Shown: positions 7,864 through 17,358, numbered from the stretch's first letter. The stretch: DNA of 64,000 bases from Candidatus Zhuqueibacterota bacterium (GCA_016934825.1 JAFGSB010000097.1:1-64000), one strand, 5' to 3'. Notes: generated by a model from the letters alone, not told the origin. Program-made: numbers and translations.

Positions 7864-9279
7864 ATGAAAAACGAATCCAAAGCAAAAATATTAATCGTTG
7901 ATGATGAAAAAGCCGCCCGTTACGGCATAAAAAAAGCATTGTCAAAATCCAGGTATGTAATTGAAGAAGCGGAAAACGGGCGGATCGCGCTGGAAAAGAT
8001 TGGGAAGTTTAATCCAGATGTGATTCTCTGTGATATATATATGCCGGAAATGGACGGCCTGGAACTGGTTCGACATTTACAGAATACGGACAAGGAGAAA
8101 GCACTTTTACCACTGGTTATTGTGCTGACCGCTTTCGGCTCCGAAAAGATAGCCGTGGAAGCCATGAAAGCCGGCGCCTATGATTATTTGTCCAAACCCT
8201 TTGATATTGATGAGCTTCGTTTAATGGTCAACAAGGCCCTTGAAAAGATCAAACTGGGCCGGGAAAATATCCTGCTGCGGCAGCAATTGGGAGAACAAAC
8301 CAGGGGTGAAATCATCGGTAACAGCCCCCAAATAAACCAGGTAGTCAAAATGATTGAAAAAGTGGCCCGGGCGGATGTTACATTACTGTTAACGGGAGAA
8401 AGCGGAACAGGTAAGGAACTCGTCGCGAGAACGGTACATACAAATAGTCCCAGGGCGTCCGGCCCGTTTATTACGATGAATTGTGCCGCGATTCCCAAAG
8501 ACCTGGTTGAAAGCGAATTGTTTGGTCATGAAAAAGGCGCTTTTACCGGCGCCGTGCAGCAAAGGCAGGGTAAGTTTGAAGTTGCAAACAGCGGGACACT
8601 TTTCTTGGACGAGATCGCCGATATGAGTCTTGAGACTCAGGCTAAAATATTGAGAATTCTTGAAGAAAAATCTTTCACCAGGCTGGGCGGTAAGGAGTTG
8701 ATCAGCACCGATGTAAGGTTAATCAGCGCGACGAATAAAGACCTGAAATCGGAAATCGAACAGGGACGATTCAGAGAGGACCTGTATTACCGGATCAAAG
8801 TCGTTGAAATTCATCTTCCCGCTCTCAGGGAACGAAAGTCGGACATCATGTTGTTGGCAGTGCATTTTTTACAAAAGTACGCGGACAAACATGATAAAAA
8901 TGTAAAAAATATTGAGACTGCGGCATTGCAGGCCCTTTACAACCATGATTGGCCGGGTAACGTCAGGCAGCTTATGCATGTTATTGAACAAAGTGTCGTA
9001 CTGACAGATAAAAACGTCATTACTGTGGAATCACTGCCGCATGAAATTACATTAGGATCAAATCCTCAAAATTTTGCAGAGCTGACCGGCGAAATGTCCT
9101 TTTCGGCTGCAAAAGACAAAGCCGTAAAAGAATTTGAAAACAATATTATAGATCAGGCTTTGAAATCGACAGGGGGGAATATCAGCAAAGCGGCACGCAA
9201 GTTGAAAATGAAAAGACAGTTTTTACAGCAAAAAATTAAAAACCTGGGACTGGATATCAATAAATATAAAACATCCTGA
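7864..9279 (+). CDS. NtrC-family sigma54-dependent response regulator
   Basis: A 471-residue regulator with three domains. The receiver (1-125) has phospho-acceptor Asp57 (CDIYMPEMDG) and the DD pair at 13-14. The AAA+ activator domain (about 145-380) has Walker A GESGTGKE (178-185), the sigma54-contacting GAFTGA loop and Walker B LFLDEIADM. The C-terminal Fis-type helix-turn-helix (about 430-468) follows. With GAFTGA intact it should drive transcription from sigma54 promoters after phosphorylation by the upstream kinase. Two strong sigma54-type promoters are present at 39228 and 55809 in the EPS region, which makes EPS genes plausible targets. The gene ends at a shared bidirectional terminator. 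Confidence 0.95.
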   Translation: MKNESKAKILIVDDEKAARYGIKKALSKSRYVIEEAENGRIALEKIGKFNPDVILCDIYMPEMDGLELVRHLQNTDKEKALLPLVIVLTAFGSEKIAVEAMKAGAYDYLSKPFDIDELRLMVNKALEKIKLGRENILLRQQLGEQTRGEIIGNSPQINQVVKMIEKVARADVTLLLTGESGTGKELVARTVHTNSPRASGPFITMNCAAIPKDLVESELFGHEKGAFTGAVQQRQGKFEVANSGTLFLDEIADMSLETQAKILRILEEKSFTRLGGKELISTDVRLISATNKDLKSEIEQGRFREDLYYRIKVVEIHLPALRERKSDIMLLAVHFLQKYADKHDKNVKNIETAALQALYNHDWPGNVRQLMHVIEQSVVLTDKNVITVESLPHEITLGSNPQNFAELTGEMSFSAAKDKAVKEFENNIIDQALKSTGGNISKAARKLKMKRQFLQQKIKNLGLDINKYKTS

Positions 9280-9310
9280 CTGACCGGATGATAATATATA
9301 TAAATCAACA

Positions 9311-9344
9311 AAAAAAGCCCGCTGTATGCAGCGGGCTTTTTTTT
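9311..9344. terminator. Bidirectional intrinsic terminator
   Basis: An A run (9311-9316), the stem GCCCGCTG (9317-9324)/CAGCGGGC (9329-9336) and a T run (9337-9344) form a strong hairpin with a tetraloop. It works in both directions between the convergent regulator gene (+) and AgmX-like gene (-). The stop codon of the latter lies in the T run. Confidence 0.9.
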
Positions 9345-10725
9345 AACTCATTCTATTAAATACAAACGGCAGGTTTACCTGTATTGATCCCTGTTGAATG
9401 GGAGTGAATTTTAACCTGCGAAGAATATTAATAATGTCACGAATAAAATTTTGATTTTCAATATCAGATTCAACAACTTTGACATTCGAAACGTTTCCGT
9501 CGGCTTCGATGGTTACATCGACACTGATTTTGCCCCGTAAATTCGGATCTTCGCGCAGGTATTTATTATAGGTATACATGATCCGGCCCTGCTGGGAATT
9601 GATCACGGCCATAACGGATTCAGATGTCCGTTCCGCCCTGGCCTCCTGTGAGCCGCGCATCTGTTGAGGTTGTTGAATATTTACATTTCCCTTTTTCTGG
9701 AGTGATACTTTTTCCACACCTTCAACATCCGATAATAAATCATCAATTCCGCCGGACATACCAAAGGCAAGCAGGTCATCAAGACCGTTCCCCGCGCCCG
9801 ATCCGATACCGTTCCCGGAGCCGGTCCCGTTTTTACCGGTGCCCTTGGTTTTTATCAATTTTTGATTGCCGATCAACTCGTCTATTTCTTTTACAAGCCC
9901 CTGCTCTATTAAAAAGTCCGCTGTCGCACTTGCATTTTCCGAACTGCCGGTTCCGCCGATCAATCCGAGTAATCCTTTCGCGACAACCGGAGTTTCAGAG
10001 TCCCCGTCACCGGAACCGCCGACAGATGGTTTTGGTTTATTGGTTTTTGTCGTTCCTTCCGAAGATTCTTCTTCAGTACCGGCAGTACCTGTACCGGTAT
10101 TTGACACAAGATCGGAAGGCGGGGGAGGGGTGGGCTTTTTAATTAAAAATTTAGCGAACCGTTCCGGTACTTTTTCGATATCGGGTGGTTCGATGGGGGG
10201 CAGCTCAATTCCTTTCAACACAAAGCCCAGAACGATTTCCAAAGAAAAAAAGACTAGAAATAAAAATTTGAATAATAAATCCCTGGTAAATGATTTGGAA
10301 TAGGATTTGTTCCATTTATAACTTGGTAATCCTTTAAGGGGTTGTGGTTTGATACCGTCATAATCAAAATATATATCCGCATCGGCAACCCGAATGGAAC
10401 CGGACCGGCCATGGGTAAAATGTAAATTGTAAAAGCTGCCTTTTTTAGGTAAAAGATCATGTACAAATAAATCCCTGAAATTAAGATGCGAATCATTATA
10501 CTTAATTTCACCACCCATTTTGGGAGAAATGTTCAGCGTACAGGAATGTTTTTTACATTCAATAAGGGTATGTTTTTTGGGATAGGCGTCATCATATACA
10601 ACGATATCGTTATCAGGGCTTCTGCCAATTGTCAATTTTTCATTTGGCTTTATTATGATTTCATATACTTTACCGCCCTGTACAATTTTTGTTGTAAGTA
10701 ATGTTTGTTTATGTAAATTTGCCAT
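9343..10725 (-). CDS. FHA - transmembrane - AgmX/PglI (TonB-like) protein, GltG/NfsG-like
   Basis: A 460-residue bitopic inner-membrane protein. Residues 18-120 look like a cytosolic FHA phosphothreonine-binding domain (GRSPDND at 34-40, conserved His52 after the strand). One membrane helix lies at about 150-171, followed by a Pro-rich and then Gly/Ser-rich periplasmic linker. Residues 365-460 are an AgmX/PglI-type TonB-like domain (GRIMYTYNKYL to the VNLPFVFN end). This FHA-TM-linker-TonB order is the one described for GltG/NfsG of the Myxococcus gliding/sporulation machineries, where the TolQR-type motor drives such proteins. It is the last gene of the cluster, 51 bp after the TolR genes. 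Confidence 0.85.
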   Translation of the reverse strand: MANLHKQTLLTTKIVQGGKVYEIIIKPNEKLTIGRSPDNDIVVYDDAYPKKHTLIECKKHSCTLNISPKMGGEIKYNDSHLNFRDLFVHDLLPKKGSFYNLHFTHGRSGSIRVADADIYFDYDGIKPQPLKGLPSYKWNKSYSKSFTRDLLFKFLFLVFFSLEIVLGFVLKGIELPPIEPPDIEKVPERFAKFLIKKPTPPPPSDLVSNTGTGTAGTEEESSEGTTKTNKPKPSVGGSGDGDSETPVVAKGLLGLIGGTGSSENASATADFLIEQGLVKEIDELIGNQKLIKTKGTGKNGTGSGNGIGSGAGNGLDDLLAFGMSGGIDDLLSDVEGVEKVSLQKKGNVNIQQPQQMRGSQEARAERTSESVMAVINSQQGRIMYTYNKYLREDPNLRGKISVDVTIEADGNVSNVKVVESDIENQNFIRDIINILRRLKFTPIQQGSIQVNLPFVFNRMS

Positions 10726-10776
10726 TTATCATTTCAATCAAGTTAATTATTCAGCGTCATCGGTGGTTATTGCGAA

Positions 10777-11304
10777 TTATTCAATTTGAGAAACCGCTAA
10801 AAGCATATTATTATAACCGGTACTTCCGCAAGTCAGCATGATCTTTTTTAACAGATCAAAAGTAATATCCCTGTTGCCCTGAATGGTAATATTACCCTGA
10901 AAACCCTGCATATCATCAGATAATTCACCAATGCCTTCAGATATACTTCTGATTTTTCGTAATTCATTTTCGAGTGAATTGATGAGTAAATTTTCACTTG
11001 CCATTATATTTTCAATTTTGTCAATGGGCCTGCCATCAACTAAAATCCATTCCTGGGTGATAGCAATAATCGAAGTGACCTTGGGCTGCATTTGCGAAGT
11101 TGATTCCGGTAATTTAAGGTCTTTTGTAATCGTCATAATCTGGCCTTCGGCGCTGTAACTTTTTAATAAAAAGACCAGTAATATGGTAAACATGTCAATC
11201 ATTGATGTCAGTTTCAGACTAAAGGTACCCCGTTTTGTTCGTTTGGTACCCGTAGAATATGCTATTAATGTTTCATGATTTTCAATTTTCATAAGAGATC
11301 TCAT
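10777..11304 (-). CDS. ExbD/TolR-family motor subunit (canonical Asp)
   Basis: A 175-residue protein with a short basic cytosolic N-terminus, one membrane helix and a periplasmic domain. The helix carries the proton-carrying aspartate of the family: Asp37 in SMIDMFTILLVFLL. With the ExbB/TolQ protein of the same operon it should form a proton-driven motor. The start codon at 11304 directly follows the stop codon of the preceding TolR gene without any gap, which indicates coupled translation. The cluster has one TolQ and two TolR-type genes, as in the AglRQS motor of Myxococcus. The periplasmic part (about 60-175) has little recognisable similarity beyond the family. Confidence 0.88.
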   Translation of the reverse strand: MRSLMKIENHETLIAYSTGTKRTKRGTFSLKLTSMIDMFTILLVFLLKSYSAEGQIMTITKDLKLPESTSQMQPKVTSIIAITQEWILVDGRPIDKIENIMASENLLINSLENELRKIRSISEGIGELSDDMQGFQGNITIQGNRDITFDLLKKIMLTCGSTGYNNMLLAVSQIE

Positions 11305-11769
11305 TTATCCTGAAATTGATATATTGGGAAAACCGGATTCACGACATCTGTCCATAACACTAATTATAGTATGATATTTGATTGTACTAACCGGGGAAAT
11401 GATTATATCCTCGGATTCGGGATATTTTTCTTTTATTGTCGTGAGTTGATTTTTTAATCCGTTCCAGTCGTAATCATTTTGTTTGTCGAGTTTTGATAAT
11501 TTAATATCAGGACTTTTTAACTCAAAGCCTGTTTCATTAATGACTAAAATATTAATTACAGTACTTTTTTGTTTTTGAGCCTGAGCGGTTCTGCCGGCGC
11601 TGTCCAGGCTCGGCAGCGACAATTCCAGTACGGCAATGCGGACAAAAACAGCGGTGAGTAAAAGAAATGGGATCAGAATTAAAAAAATATTCATAACGGC
11701 CGTGAGATTCAATTCCGTCTCTTCGGCATGCCCCTTTAATCTCCGTCCCATTGATTGTTTAATATTCAT
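11305..11769 (-). CDS. ExbD/TolR-family motor subunit with Asn replacing the helix Asp
   Basis: A 154-residue protein with the ExbD/TolR topology: basic N-terminus, one membrane helix (about 21-42) and a periplasmic domain ending in an IIISPVSTIKYH-type segment common to ExbD. Aligning the helix (LTAVMNIFLILIPFLLL) with its neighbour and with ExbD/TolR puts Asn27 where the proton-channel aspartate normally sits. Such a subunit would be unable to carry protons itself and may be structural or set the stoichiometry in a mixed TolR pair. It lies 3 bp after the TolQ gene and directly abuts the second TolR gene. Confidence 0.85.
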   Translation of the reverse strand: MNIKQSMGRRLKGHAEETELNLTAVMNIFLILIPFLLLTAVFVRIAVLELSLPSLDSAGRTAQAQKQKSTVINILVINETGFELKSPDIKLSKLDKQNDYDWNGLKNQLTTIKEKYPESEDIIISPVSTIKYHTIISVMDRCRESGFPNISISG

Positions 11770-11772
11770 TCA

Positions 11773-12393
11773 TTACCTCGCAGCGGTCATATGTCTGTAA
11801 AGACGGGCCACATTTTCATTGATCTCATCAATAAGTTCATTGGTTTTTTCAGTAATGTATGTAAAACCCACAAGACAGGGAATCGCCACAATAATTCCGA
11901 ACGCAGTTGTATTCATAGCAATTGAAATACCTGACGTTAACAATGTCGCTTTTTCGGCGGCATCGGCATGGGCAACCGCGGCAAAAGATGAAATCAAACC
12001 AAAAATTGTTCCCAGCAATCCCAATAATGTGGCAACGTTGGCTATCATTGCCAGATAGTGGGTTCTTTTTTCCAGTTTGGGAATTTCTTTCATTGCGGTC
12101 AATTCCATAGCATTTTGAATACTTGCCGGGGAATTGCTTATTTCCTGTAAACCGGCTTTTGCGATGTTCGGCAGGGCGGCGTCTGAAATATTACAATAAT
12201 CGATAGCTCTGTTTATATTTCCGCTTCTTATCAGTTCGGCGATTTTATTTACAAATAATTCCGAATCAATCCTGTTTTTGAATTGAATGTATATAACTCT
12301 TTCAATAATTGTAACAATTCCGAGTATCAGGGCGAATAGAATGACAAACATGACCGGTCCGCCAGTTACAAAAAATCTGATAATACTATCCAA
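11773..12393 (-). CDS. MotA/TolQ/ExbB-family proton channel protein (AglR-like)
   Basis: A 206-residue protein with the TolQ/ExbB arrangement: one N-terminal membrane helix (about 10-32), a cytosolic segment, and two closely spaced helices (about 112-135 and 150-175) with family motifs (ATLLGLLGTIFGLISSF, then GISIAMNTTAFGIIVAIP). Length is normal for the family. It should form the channel pentamer around the two TolR-type subunits encoded directly downstream and use proton flow to drive the AgmX/TonB-like protein. A Shine-Dalgarno-like GGAGG (minus strand, near 12400) precedes the ATG. Confidence 0.92.
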   Translation of the reverse strand: MDSIIRFFVTGGPVMFVILFALILGIVTIIERVIYIQFKNRIDSELFVNKIAELIRSGNINRAIDYCNISDAALPNIAKAGLQEISNSPASIQNAMELTAMKEIPKLEKRTHYLAMIANVATLLGLLGTIFGLISSFAAVAHADAAEKATLLTSGISIAMNTTAFGIIVAIPCLVGFTYITEKTNELIDEINENVARLYRHMTAAR

Positions 12394-12473
12394 GGAAACC
12401 TCCTTAATCTGTTATAAATAAATTAACTGTAGTAAAGTTACAAAAAGTAGAAAAATTGTCACCATTACAAAGC

Positions 12474-12875
12474 TTACCACGGAATGTAATCTTTACGTTC
12501 TTTGTTGGCGGGCTCTGTAGAGGTATTTGTTTGGATTCGACCACGTTTTTCGACGGGACGGAAAATTTCGGTGAAAAAAGAATGCTCGATATGAATATCA
12601 TCAATATCGGGCGTTGACCCGGGCAGGAAAAATAAAGCCTGTGGTTTTTCTAACTGACCGTTGACTTCAATTTTATCAACAAAAAGTTTCACATCGGTGT
12701 CTTCCAATTCAGGTGATTCCTGTGTTTCTTTTTCCTGATTTTCTGTCTGAACCGTTTGTTCATCCTCAATTTTTTTATCTTGTTCGCCGGTCTCCTGGGA
12801 AAAAAGAGAGACGGTTATAAAAAAGAATATTATTATTAAACAAAAAATTACATATTTGTAATTACGAATAACCAT
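12474..12875 (-). CDS. Small exported acidic protein of the motor cluster, unknown function
   Basis: A 133-residue protein with an N-terminal hydrophobic signal or anchor (about 7-26), then about 40 residues rich in Glu, Gln and Thr that are surely disordered, then a more ordered C-terminal part (LFVDKIEVNGQL, FLPGSTPDIDD, ending KDYIPW). There is no Cys for lipidation. I do not recognise the family. Its position between the TPR giant (17 bp upstream) and the TolQ gene (80 bp downstream) suggests a periplasmic component of the same complex. It could be an adaptor whose C-terminal motif binds the TPR proteins or the TonB-like domain; this is inference only. Confidence 0.7.
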   Translation of the reverse strand: MVIRNYKYVIFCLIIIFFFITVSLFSQETGEQDKKIEDEQTVQTENQEKETQESPELEDTDVKLFVDKIEVNGQLEKPQALFFLPGSTPDIDDIHIEHSFFTEIFRPVEKRGRIQTNTSTEPANKERKDYIPW

Positions 12876-12892
12876 TTTGAATTACCTCAATT

Positions 12893-15799
12893 TTATCCTT
12901 TCGTTTCCTGAACAACATTGACTTTTTCAGTGTTGTTGGTATCAACTTTATTTATATTTTCTTCCGGGGTAAGGGCCTGAATTCTTTTTTTACTTTCATC
13001 TACCCAGGAATTTTCAATATTATTCGTGTTGGCCTGCTCAATATTGAGTTTGTATGTTTCCAATGCCTGTTCCTTGTAAGGCTGTGCTTTTTCTTTTAAT
13101 GCATTGACATATAAATTTAGTTGCTCTCCCTCCAGTTCATCCGGCGGGGGAGACTCGATAAATGCTCTAAAAAACTCTTCAAAAGCCATGCCAATCTTGT
13201 GAGTCGAGGCTGTACTCCAATCCGCAACCTGATAAACAAGGGCATTTTTGTATGCATTGAGAACTTTTTGAAAATTCGATACTTTTAGTTTCAGGTTAGT
13301 TTCGAGCGGTGGAACCAGTTCAATTTGCCGGTAATAATCGAAATAAATTTCACCCAGCATAAACTGAGCCTGAGCAACAAAATAAGTATCGAACATTTGT
13401 GATTCACTTAAAGCCTTATATTTTGCTATCATATTATCAAATGCGGTTGCCGAATTAATAAAGTCGTTCAGTTTGTAATACATATCCCCAATCTTGTACA
13501 TACATTCTAATAGTTCATCTCCGGCGTCCGGATACGTATCAACATATCTGCTATAGATGGATTTTGCGGTGCGCCAATCTTTGAGATTTTCATAACATAC
13601 GGCAGCGTTTCTCATGGCGTATCGTGCCTGATCCGAGTTCGGATAATTGTCCGCCAAATTTAAGAAATTGTTAGCGGCCAGGGTCCATTCACCGTTATTT
13701 TCCCGAAGTTCGGCCGCTTTATATAACGCCTCATCCGCATGTCCGGATTGGGGATTTATTTGATACAGTTTTTCCAGTGCCTGAGCGGCTTTAGTCGTTT
13801 CTTCTGCCTGCTGGTATTGTGTTGCGGATTCAAACAGCGCTCTTTCCTGTATTTGCGGATCAACAGAATTATTGACTATTGAGTTTAAAAGTTCGGCTGC
13901 CTCTAACGATTTTTCTTCCTGACTGAGCTGTTCTGCAATTTTGAATTTTGAAGAAGAGGAAAGCATTTGCGCCTTTTTAATAAAACGTGAAGAGTCTGGA
14001 TAACTTTTCACGATTTTGCTAAACCATATATCCGCTTCATGAAAGAGTTCGGCATCAAAATAACATTGACCGGCATTCATAGCTGCCAGCAAATGATAGG
14101 GCCTGTCCAATCCCAGATCGATCACCAGTTTATATACCTCTACAGCCGGTAAAAAAAATTTCAATTCATGAAGAACTTCTCCATATTTCAAATATACCTG
14201 GTCAAGCCATTTACTTTTGGGAAATGTCAGAGAAAAATCATTACATGCAATCAGAAAATTGTATTGGGCAGGATGTTGTACTTTGATTGTCAGAGTATCA
14301 CCCGTACCCAGAAAATTGGGAATCTCGTAGGCGTCTTCAAGCAGCAGTTCCGGATTATTGAGTAACTGGTAATTACATAATACACGGTTATACGCCGCTT
14401 CTTCCCGGTATTCAGATTTGGATAAGGAATCTTTTTTAACAACATTATAATAAGTTTCCGCGGCTTTTTCAAAGTCTTCTATATCATAATAACATTCAGC
14501 AAGATAATACAAAATTTTTATTGATTCATCCGTATCCGGGAATTTTTTTAGATAGTCCTGATATCGGCCGATAGCCTTTTGGTAGTCTTCCTTGTTTGCT
14601 GACTGTTGAGCTTCAGCCTGGTAAAAAGTGCCGAGATAAACAAGCGATTTTTTGGAAATATCAATTCCGGCATCCTTGACTTCCGCGTCCATATTTTTTG
14701 ATAACCATTCACTGCCGGGACCAAGTTTATTCACCAGTTCGTCACGAATCTTATTTGCGCCTTCCAAATCTTCACTTAATTCATAATTATCAATGATTTT
14801 TTGATAAATATCAGGAGCATTTTTATAATACGGGTATATATCCAGAATGACTTTATAGGTGTTTATGGCTTCCGTAAAATAATCCCTTTTTTTGTATAGC
14901 TCACACATGGAAAGAAGTATGGGAAGAGTATAATCTTTTTCCTTGTATTGTAACAGAAATTCCTTTGCTTTGTCCGGTCCGCCATATTCGGTAAAACAAC
15001 TGGCGATGTATTGAATTGATTCGGAACGAAGATCTGCTTTGGTTCTGCTCAGAACCTGGGTTTTAACTTTATCAAGTAATGATATGTCTTCTATTAAATA
15101 AAGAAAGGTACTGATGGCGTTGCTATAGTTGCTCATATTATAATAAGACCAACCCAGCTTGTACAGCGACATATCAAAATATGGATTATCCCAGTTACCC
15201 AGTAATTTTTCGTAATGAAGGATGGCATTTTGATTATCGCGTTTTTCAAAATAATATTCTCCGATACGGAAGTGAGATTCAAGTACAATACTTGATTCGG
15301 GGAAATTATTCACGATGCTTTCAAAATAATTTTTAGCCTTTAGCTTGTCTCCGGTTTGCAGATAAGAAATACCGATTTTATACAATATTTTATCTTTGAA
15401 TTTTGAATTTGGAAATTCAACCAGTAATTTATTACAATAGTTGAGAGTATTACTCACATCAATTTTCGGCAATACCGGTTCGACAGCGAGTACACCTTCA
15501 TCATATTTTTTAATATTTTCTTCATAAAGCCGCATATCCTGCTGATAAACAAGATTGGACCGCTGCGCGTATAATTCCGCCAGTTGGAACATTATGGTTG
15601 ATGCAAAGGGTCCTTTCGGATATTTTTGCAGGAGAGCTTTATGTTCATTAATAATGGTATCTAATTTATTTAAATCTTCCCCGGTCTCATTTATTACTGC
15701 GGTAACAAAGGCGCTTTCCTGTGCATTAATTCCTGAAATCAGCCCGACAAATAAAAGTACGAAAATAATAATAATTTTATTTTTAAATTGAATATTCAT
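12893..15799 (-). CDS. Large exported TPR-repeat protein (968 aa), GltD/CpoB-like
   Basis: A 968-residue protein with a signal peptide (about 1-26, ending INAQES) followed almost to the end by tetratricopeptide/BamD-type helical repeats. Recurrent cores such as LYKLGWSYY, LYYLAECYYD and ALYKAAELREN are visible. The last 40 residues are polar. It is expected in the periplasm or on the inner face of the outer membrane as a scaffold. In the Glt machinery a giant periplasmic TPR protein (GltD/AgmU) and a smaller one (GltE) play this role, and here too a smaller TPR gene lies 10 bp upstream. Homology to those exact proteins cannot be shown by eye because TPR repeats are promiscuous. Confidence 0.85.
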   Translation of the reverse strand: MNIQFKNKIIIIFVLLFVGLISGINAQESAFVTAVINETGEDLNKLDTIINEHKALLQKYPKGPFASTIMFQLAELYAQRSNLVYQQDMRLYEENIKKYDEGVLAVEPVLPKIDVSNTLNYCNKLLVEFPNSKFKDKILYKIGISYLQTGDKLKAKNYFESIVNNFPESSIVLESHFRIGEYYFEKRDNQNAILHYEKLLGNWDNPYFDMSLYKLGWSYYNMSNYSNAISTFLYLIEDISLLDKVKTQVLSRTKADLRSESIQYIASCFTEYGGPDKAKEFLLQYKEKDYTLPILLSMCELYKKRDYFTEAINTYKVILDIYPYYKNAPDIYQKIIDNYELSEDLEGANKIRDELVNKLGPGSEWLSKNMDAEVKDAGIDISKKSLVYLGTFYQAEAQQSANKEDYQKAIGRYQDYLKKFPDTDESIKILYYLAECYYDIEDFEKAAETYYNVVKKDSLSKSEYREEAAYNRVLCNYQLLNNPELLLEDAYEIPNFLGTGDTLTIKVQHPAQYNFLIACNDFSLTFPKSKWLDQVYLKYGEVLHELKFFLPAVEVYKLVIDLGLDRPYHLLAAMNAGQCYFDAELFHEADIWFSKIVKSYPDSSRFIKKAQMLSSSSKFKIAEQLSQEEKSLEAAELLNSIVNNSVDPQIQERALFESATQYQQAEETTKAAQALEKLYQINPQSGHADEALYKAAELRENNGEWTLAANNFLNLADNYPNSDQARYAMRNAAVCYENLKDWRTAKSIYSRYVDTYPDAGDELLECMYKIGDMYYKLNDFINSATAFDNMIAKYKALSESQMFDTYFVAQAQFMLGEIYFDYYRQIELVPPLETNLKLKVSNFQKVLNAYKNALVYQVADWSTASTHKIGMAFEEFFRAFIESPPPDELEGEQLNLYVNALKEKAQPYKEQALETYKLNIEQANTNNIENSWVDESKKRIQALTPEENINKVDTNNTEKVNVVQETKG

Positions 15800-15809
15800 A
15801 AAACAAAAA

Positions 15810-17225
15810 TTATCTGTTTGATGCAGTTCTCTTTAGAAACAGAGCTCTTGATTTCCCGTATTCCGCGAATGCCCGCCAATCCTGTCTGTTTTCCTTGGTT
15901 TGTATGGCCTGTTTCATATCATTCATATCAGCCAATAAATTTTGAAAAGTCTGGCGTTCCTGCTGAATTTGGGTTAAAAGATTGTTTCGCAGGAGATTAA
16001 TTTCCTGTTTCTCCTGTTGTAAATAGTCGGGCGTATCTATATTCGGGCTTAATTGAATCAGGTTTAACAGTTTTGTTTCTAAAACCAGTAAATCCAGTTT
16101 GATTTTTTCAATTCTCTTTTCCTGAACGGCAATGCTTTTTTCTACTTCTTCAACAATTAACGGCACAAGTTCTTTTTTAGGCAGCACGTTAACCAGATAC
16201 TCGTAAACCTTTAAAGCGTCATCGTATAAACCAAGTTTTAAATAGCAGCGTCCAAGCAGGAAAAATCCTTCCTGGGTATTATCGTCTTCATTGGGAAGAC
16301 TGACCAAATCGGTCAACGGAATAATCGCTCTTTCATAATCTTCAATTTTTGTGGCAGCCCACCCGGCCGATAAAAGCGCATCCTTGTAATTAACATGATT
16401 GGAAGATACGGATGTGAACTGACGGAGACCATGATCGTAGTAACCCAACTCATAATAGATATAACCCAGTGTGAGATGGGTTTCATCAACAATGTTGCGA
16501 ATTTCATCGTTTACTACAGGAACACGCAGAATTCCGTTTAATGTGTCCACAGCCTGCTGGACTTTTTTTAATCGCAAGTATGACATTGCGCATGTATACT
16601 GTCCGTATGCCCAGTATGGATTGGATTTATTGATTTTTGATAGAATCTCGATTGCCTTGTTATAATCATTGAGCTTATAATAACTCAAACCGGCGTAATA
16701 TTGTGAACAATCCAGTATTTCATCCCGAGGATTACCTCGTTCTATCACTTTATAATAATCAATACATTTTATGATATTTCCGTTATTATATTCTATCCGT
16801 TGTAATCCCAATATAGCGCGAGGTAATTGTGGACTGGAAATAAATTTTTTTACCAGATATTTAAATATTTTTTTTGAACCCTCATTCAGTCCAATTTCAT
16901 ATAGACAGTCGCCAAGCGTAAAAATGACTTCATCAATTTTCGAGTACTGAGGATTAAAGTCGAGCAAAATAATCAAGTTTCTGGCAGATTCCCAATAATT
17001 ACCATTATTAAATAATTTGTTCGCTTCAGCAAAAAGTTTTGAGGACGCTTTTTCAAGTTCTTCCAGTTGGATCAGATTTTTATTGTCGTTTCCCGAGTAA
17101 GATGATGTAGGTGTGTTTGCTAATAATTGGGAGGGGAAAATATATAACATCAATAATATCAGTGTTAAATATTTTCGAATAATTTTCAAAATTGTTTCAT
17201 TTACATATGTAAACATATCACTCAT
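15810..17225 (-). CDS. Exported TPR-repeat protein with C-terminal coiled coil (471 aa)
   Basis: A 471-residue protein with a hydrophobic segment at about 17-37 acting as signal sequence or anchor (ending LLANTPTSS). TPR-type repeats fill about 50-345 (for example YAGLSYYKLNDYNKAIEIL and GFFLLGRCYLKLGLYDDAL), and a long charged coiled coil follows (about 355-450). The ATG at 17225 is preceded by only weak ribosome-binding signal, as for most genes here. It is the first of the two TPR genes (10-bp spacing) and likely part of the same envelope complex as the TolQR and AgmX-like proteins. Confidence 0.83.
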   Translation of the reverse strand: MSDMFTYVNETILKIIRKYLTLILLMLYIFPSQLLANTPTSSYSGNDNKNLIQLEELEKASSKLFAEANKLFNNGNYWESARNLIILLDFNPQYSKIDEVIFTLGDCLYEIGLNEGSKKIFKYLVKKFISSPQLPRAILGLQRIEYNNGNIIKCIDYYKVIERGNPRDEILDCSQYYAGLSYYKLNDYNKAIEILSKINKSNPYWAYGQYTCAMSYLRLKKVQQAVDTLNGILRVPVVNDEIRNIVDETHLTLGYIYYELGYYDHGLRQFTSVSSNHVNYKDALLSAGWAATKIEDYERAIIPLTDLVSLPNEDDNTQEGFFLLGRCYLKLGLYDDALKVYEYLVNVLPKKELVPLIVEEVEKSIAVQEKRIEKIKLDLLVLETKLLNLIQLSPNIDTPDYLQQEKQEINLLRNNLLTQIQQERQTFQNLLADMNDMKQAIQTKENRQDWRAFAEYGKSRALFLKRTASNR

Positions 17226-17358
17226 CCCGGCTGTAAAAACAACAATTAATTTAAATTGGAAACTGCAATTATAATTAACAGCAACAGATGTTAAATTAAT
17301 TTATTATATGACTTTATACTACCTGCAGTATAGTAAAATCACGTAAAAATACTTTATC

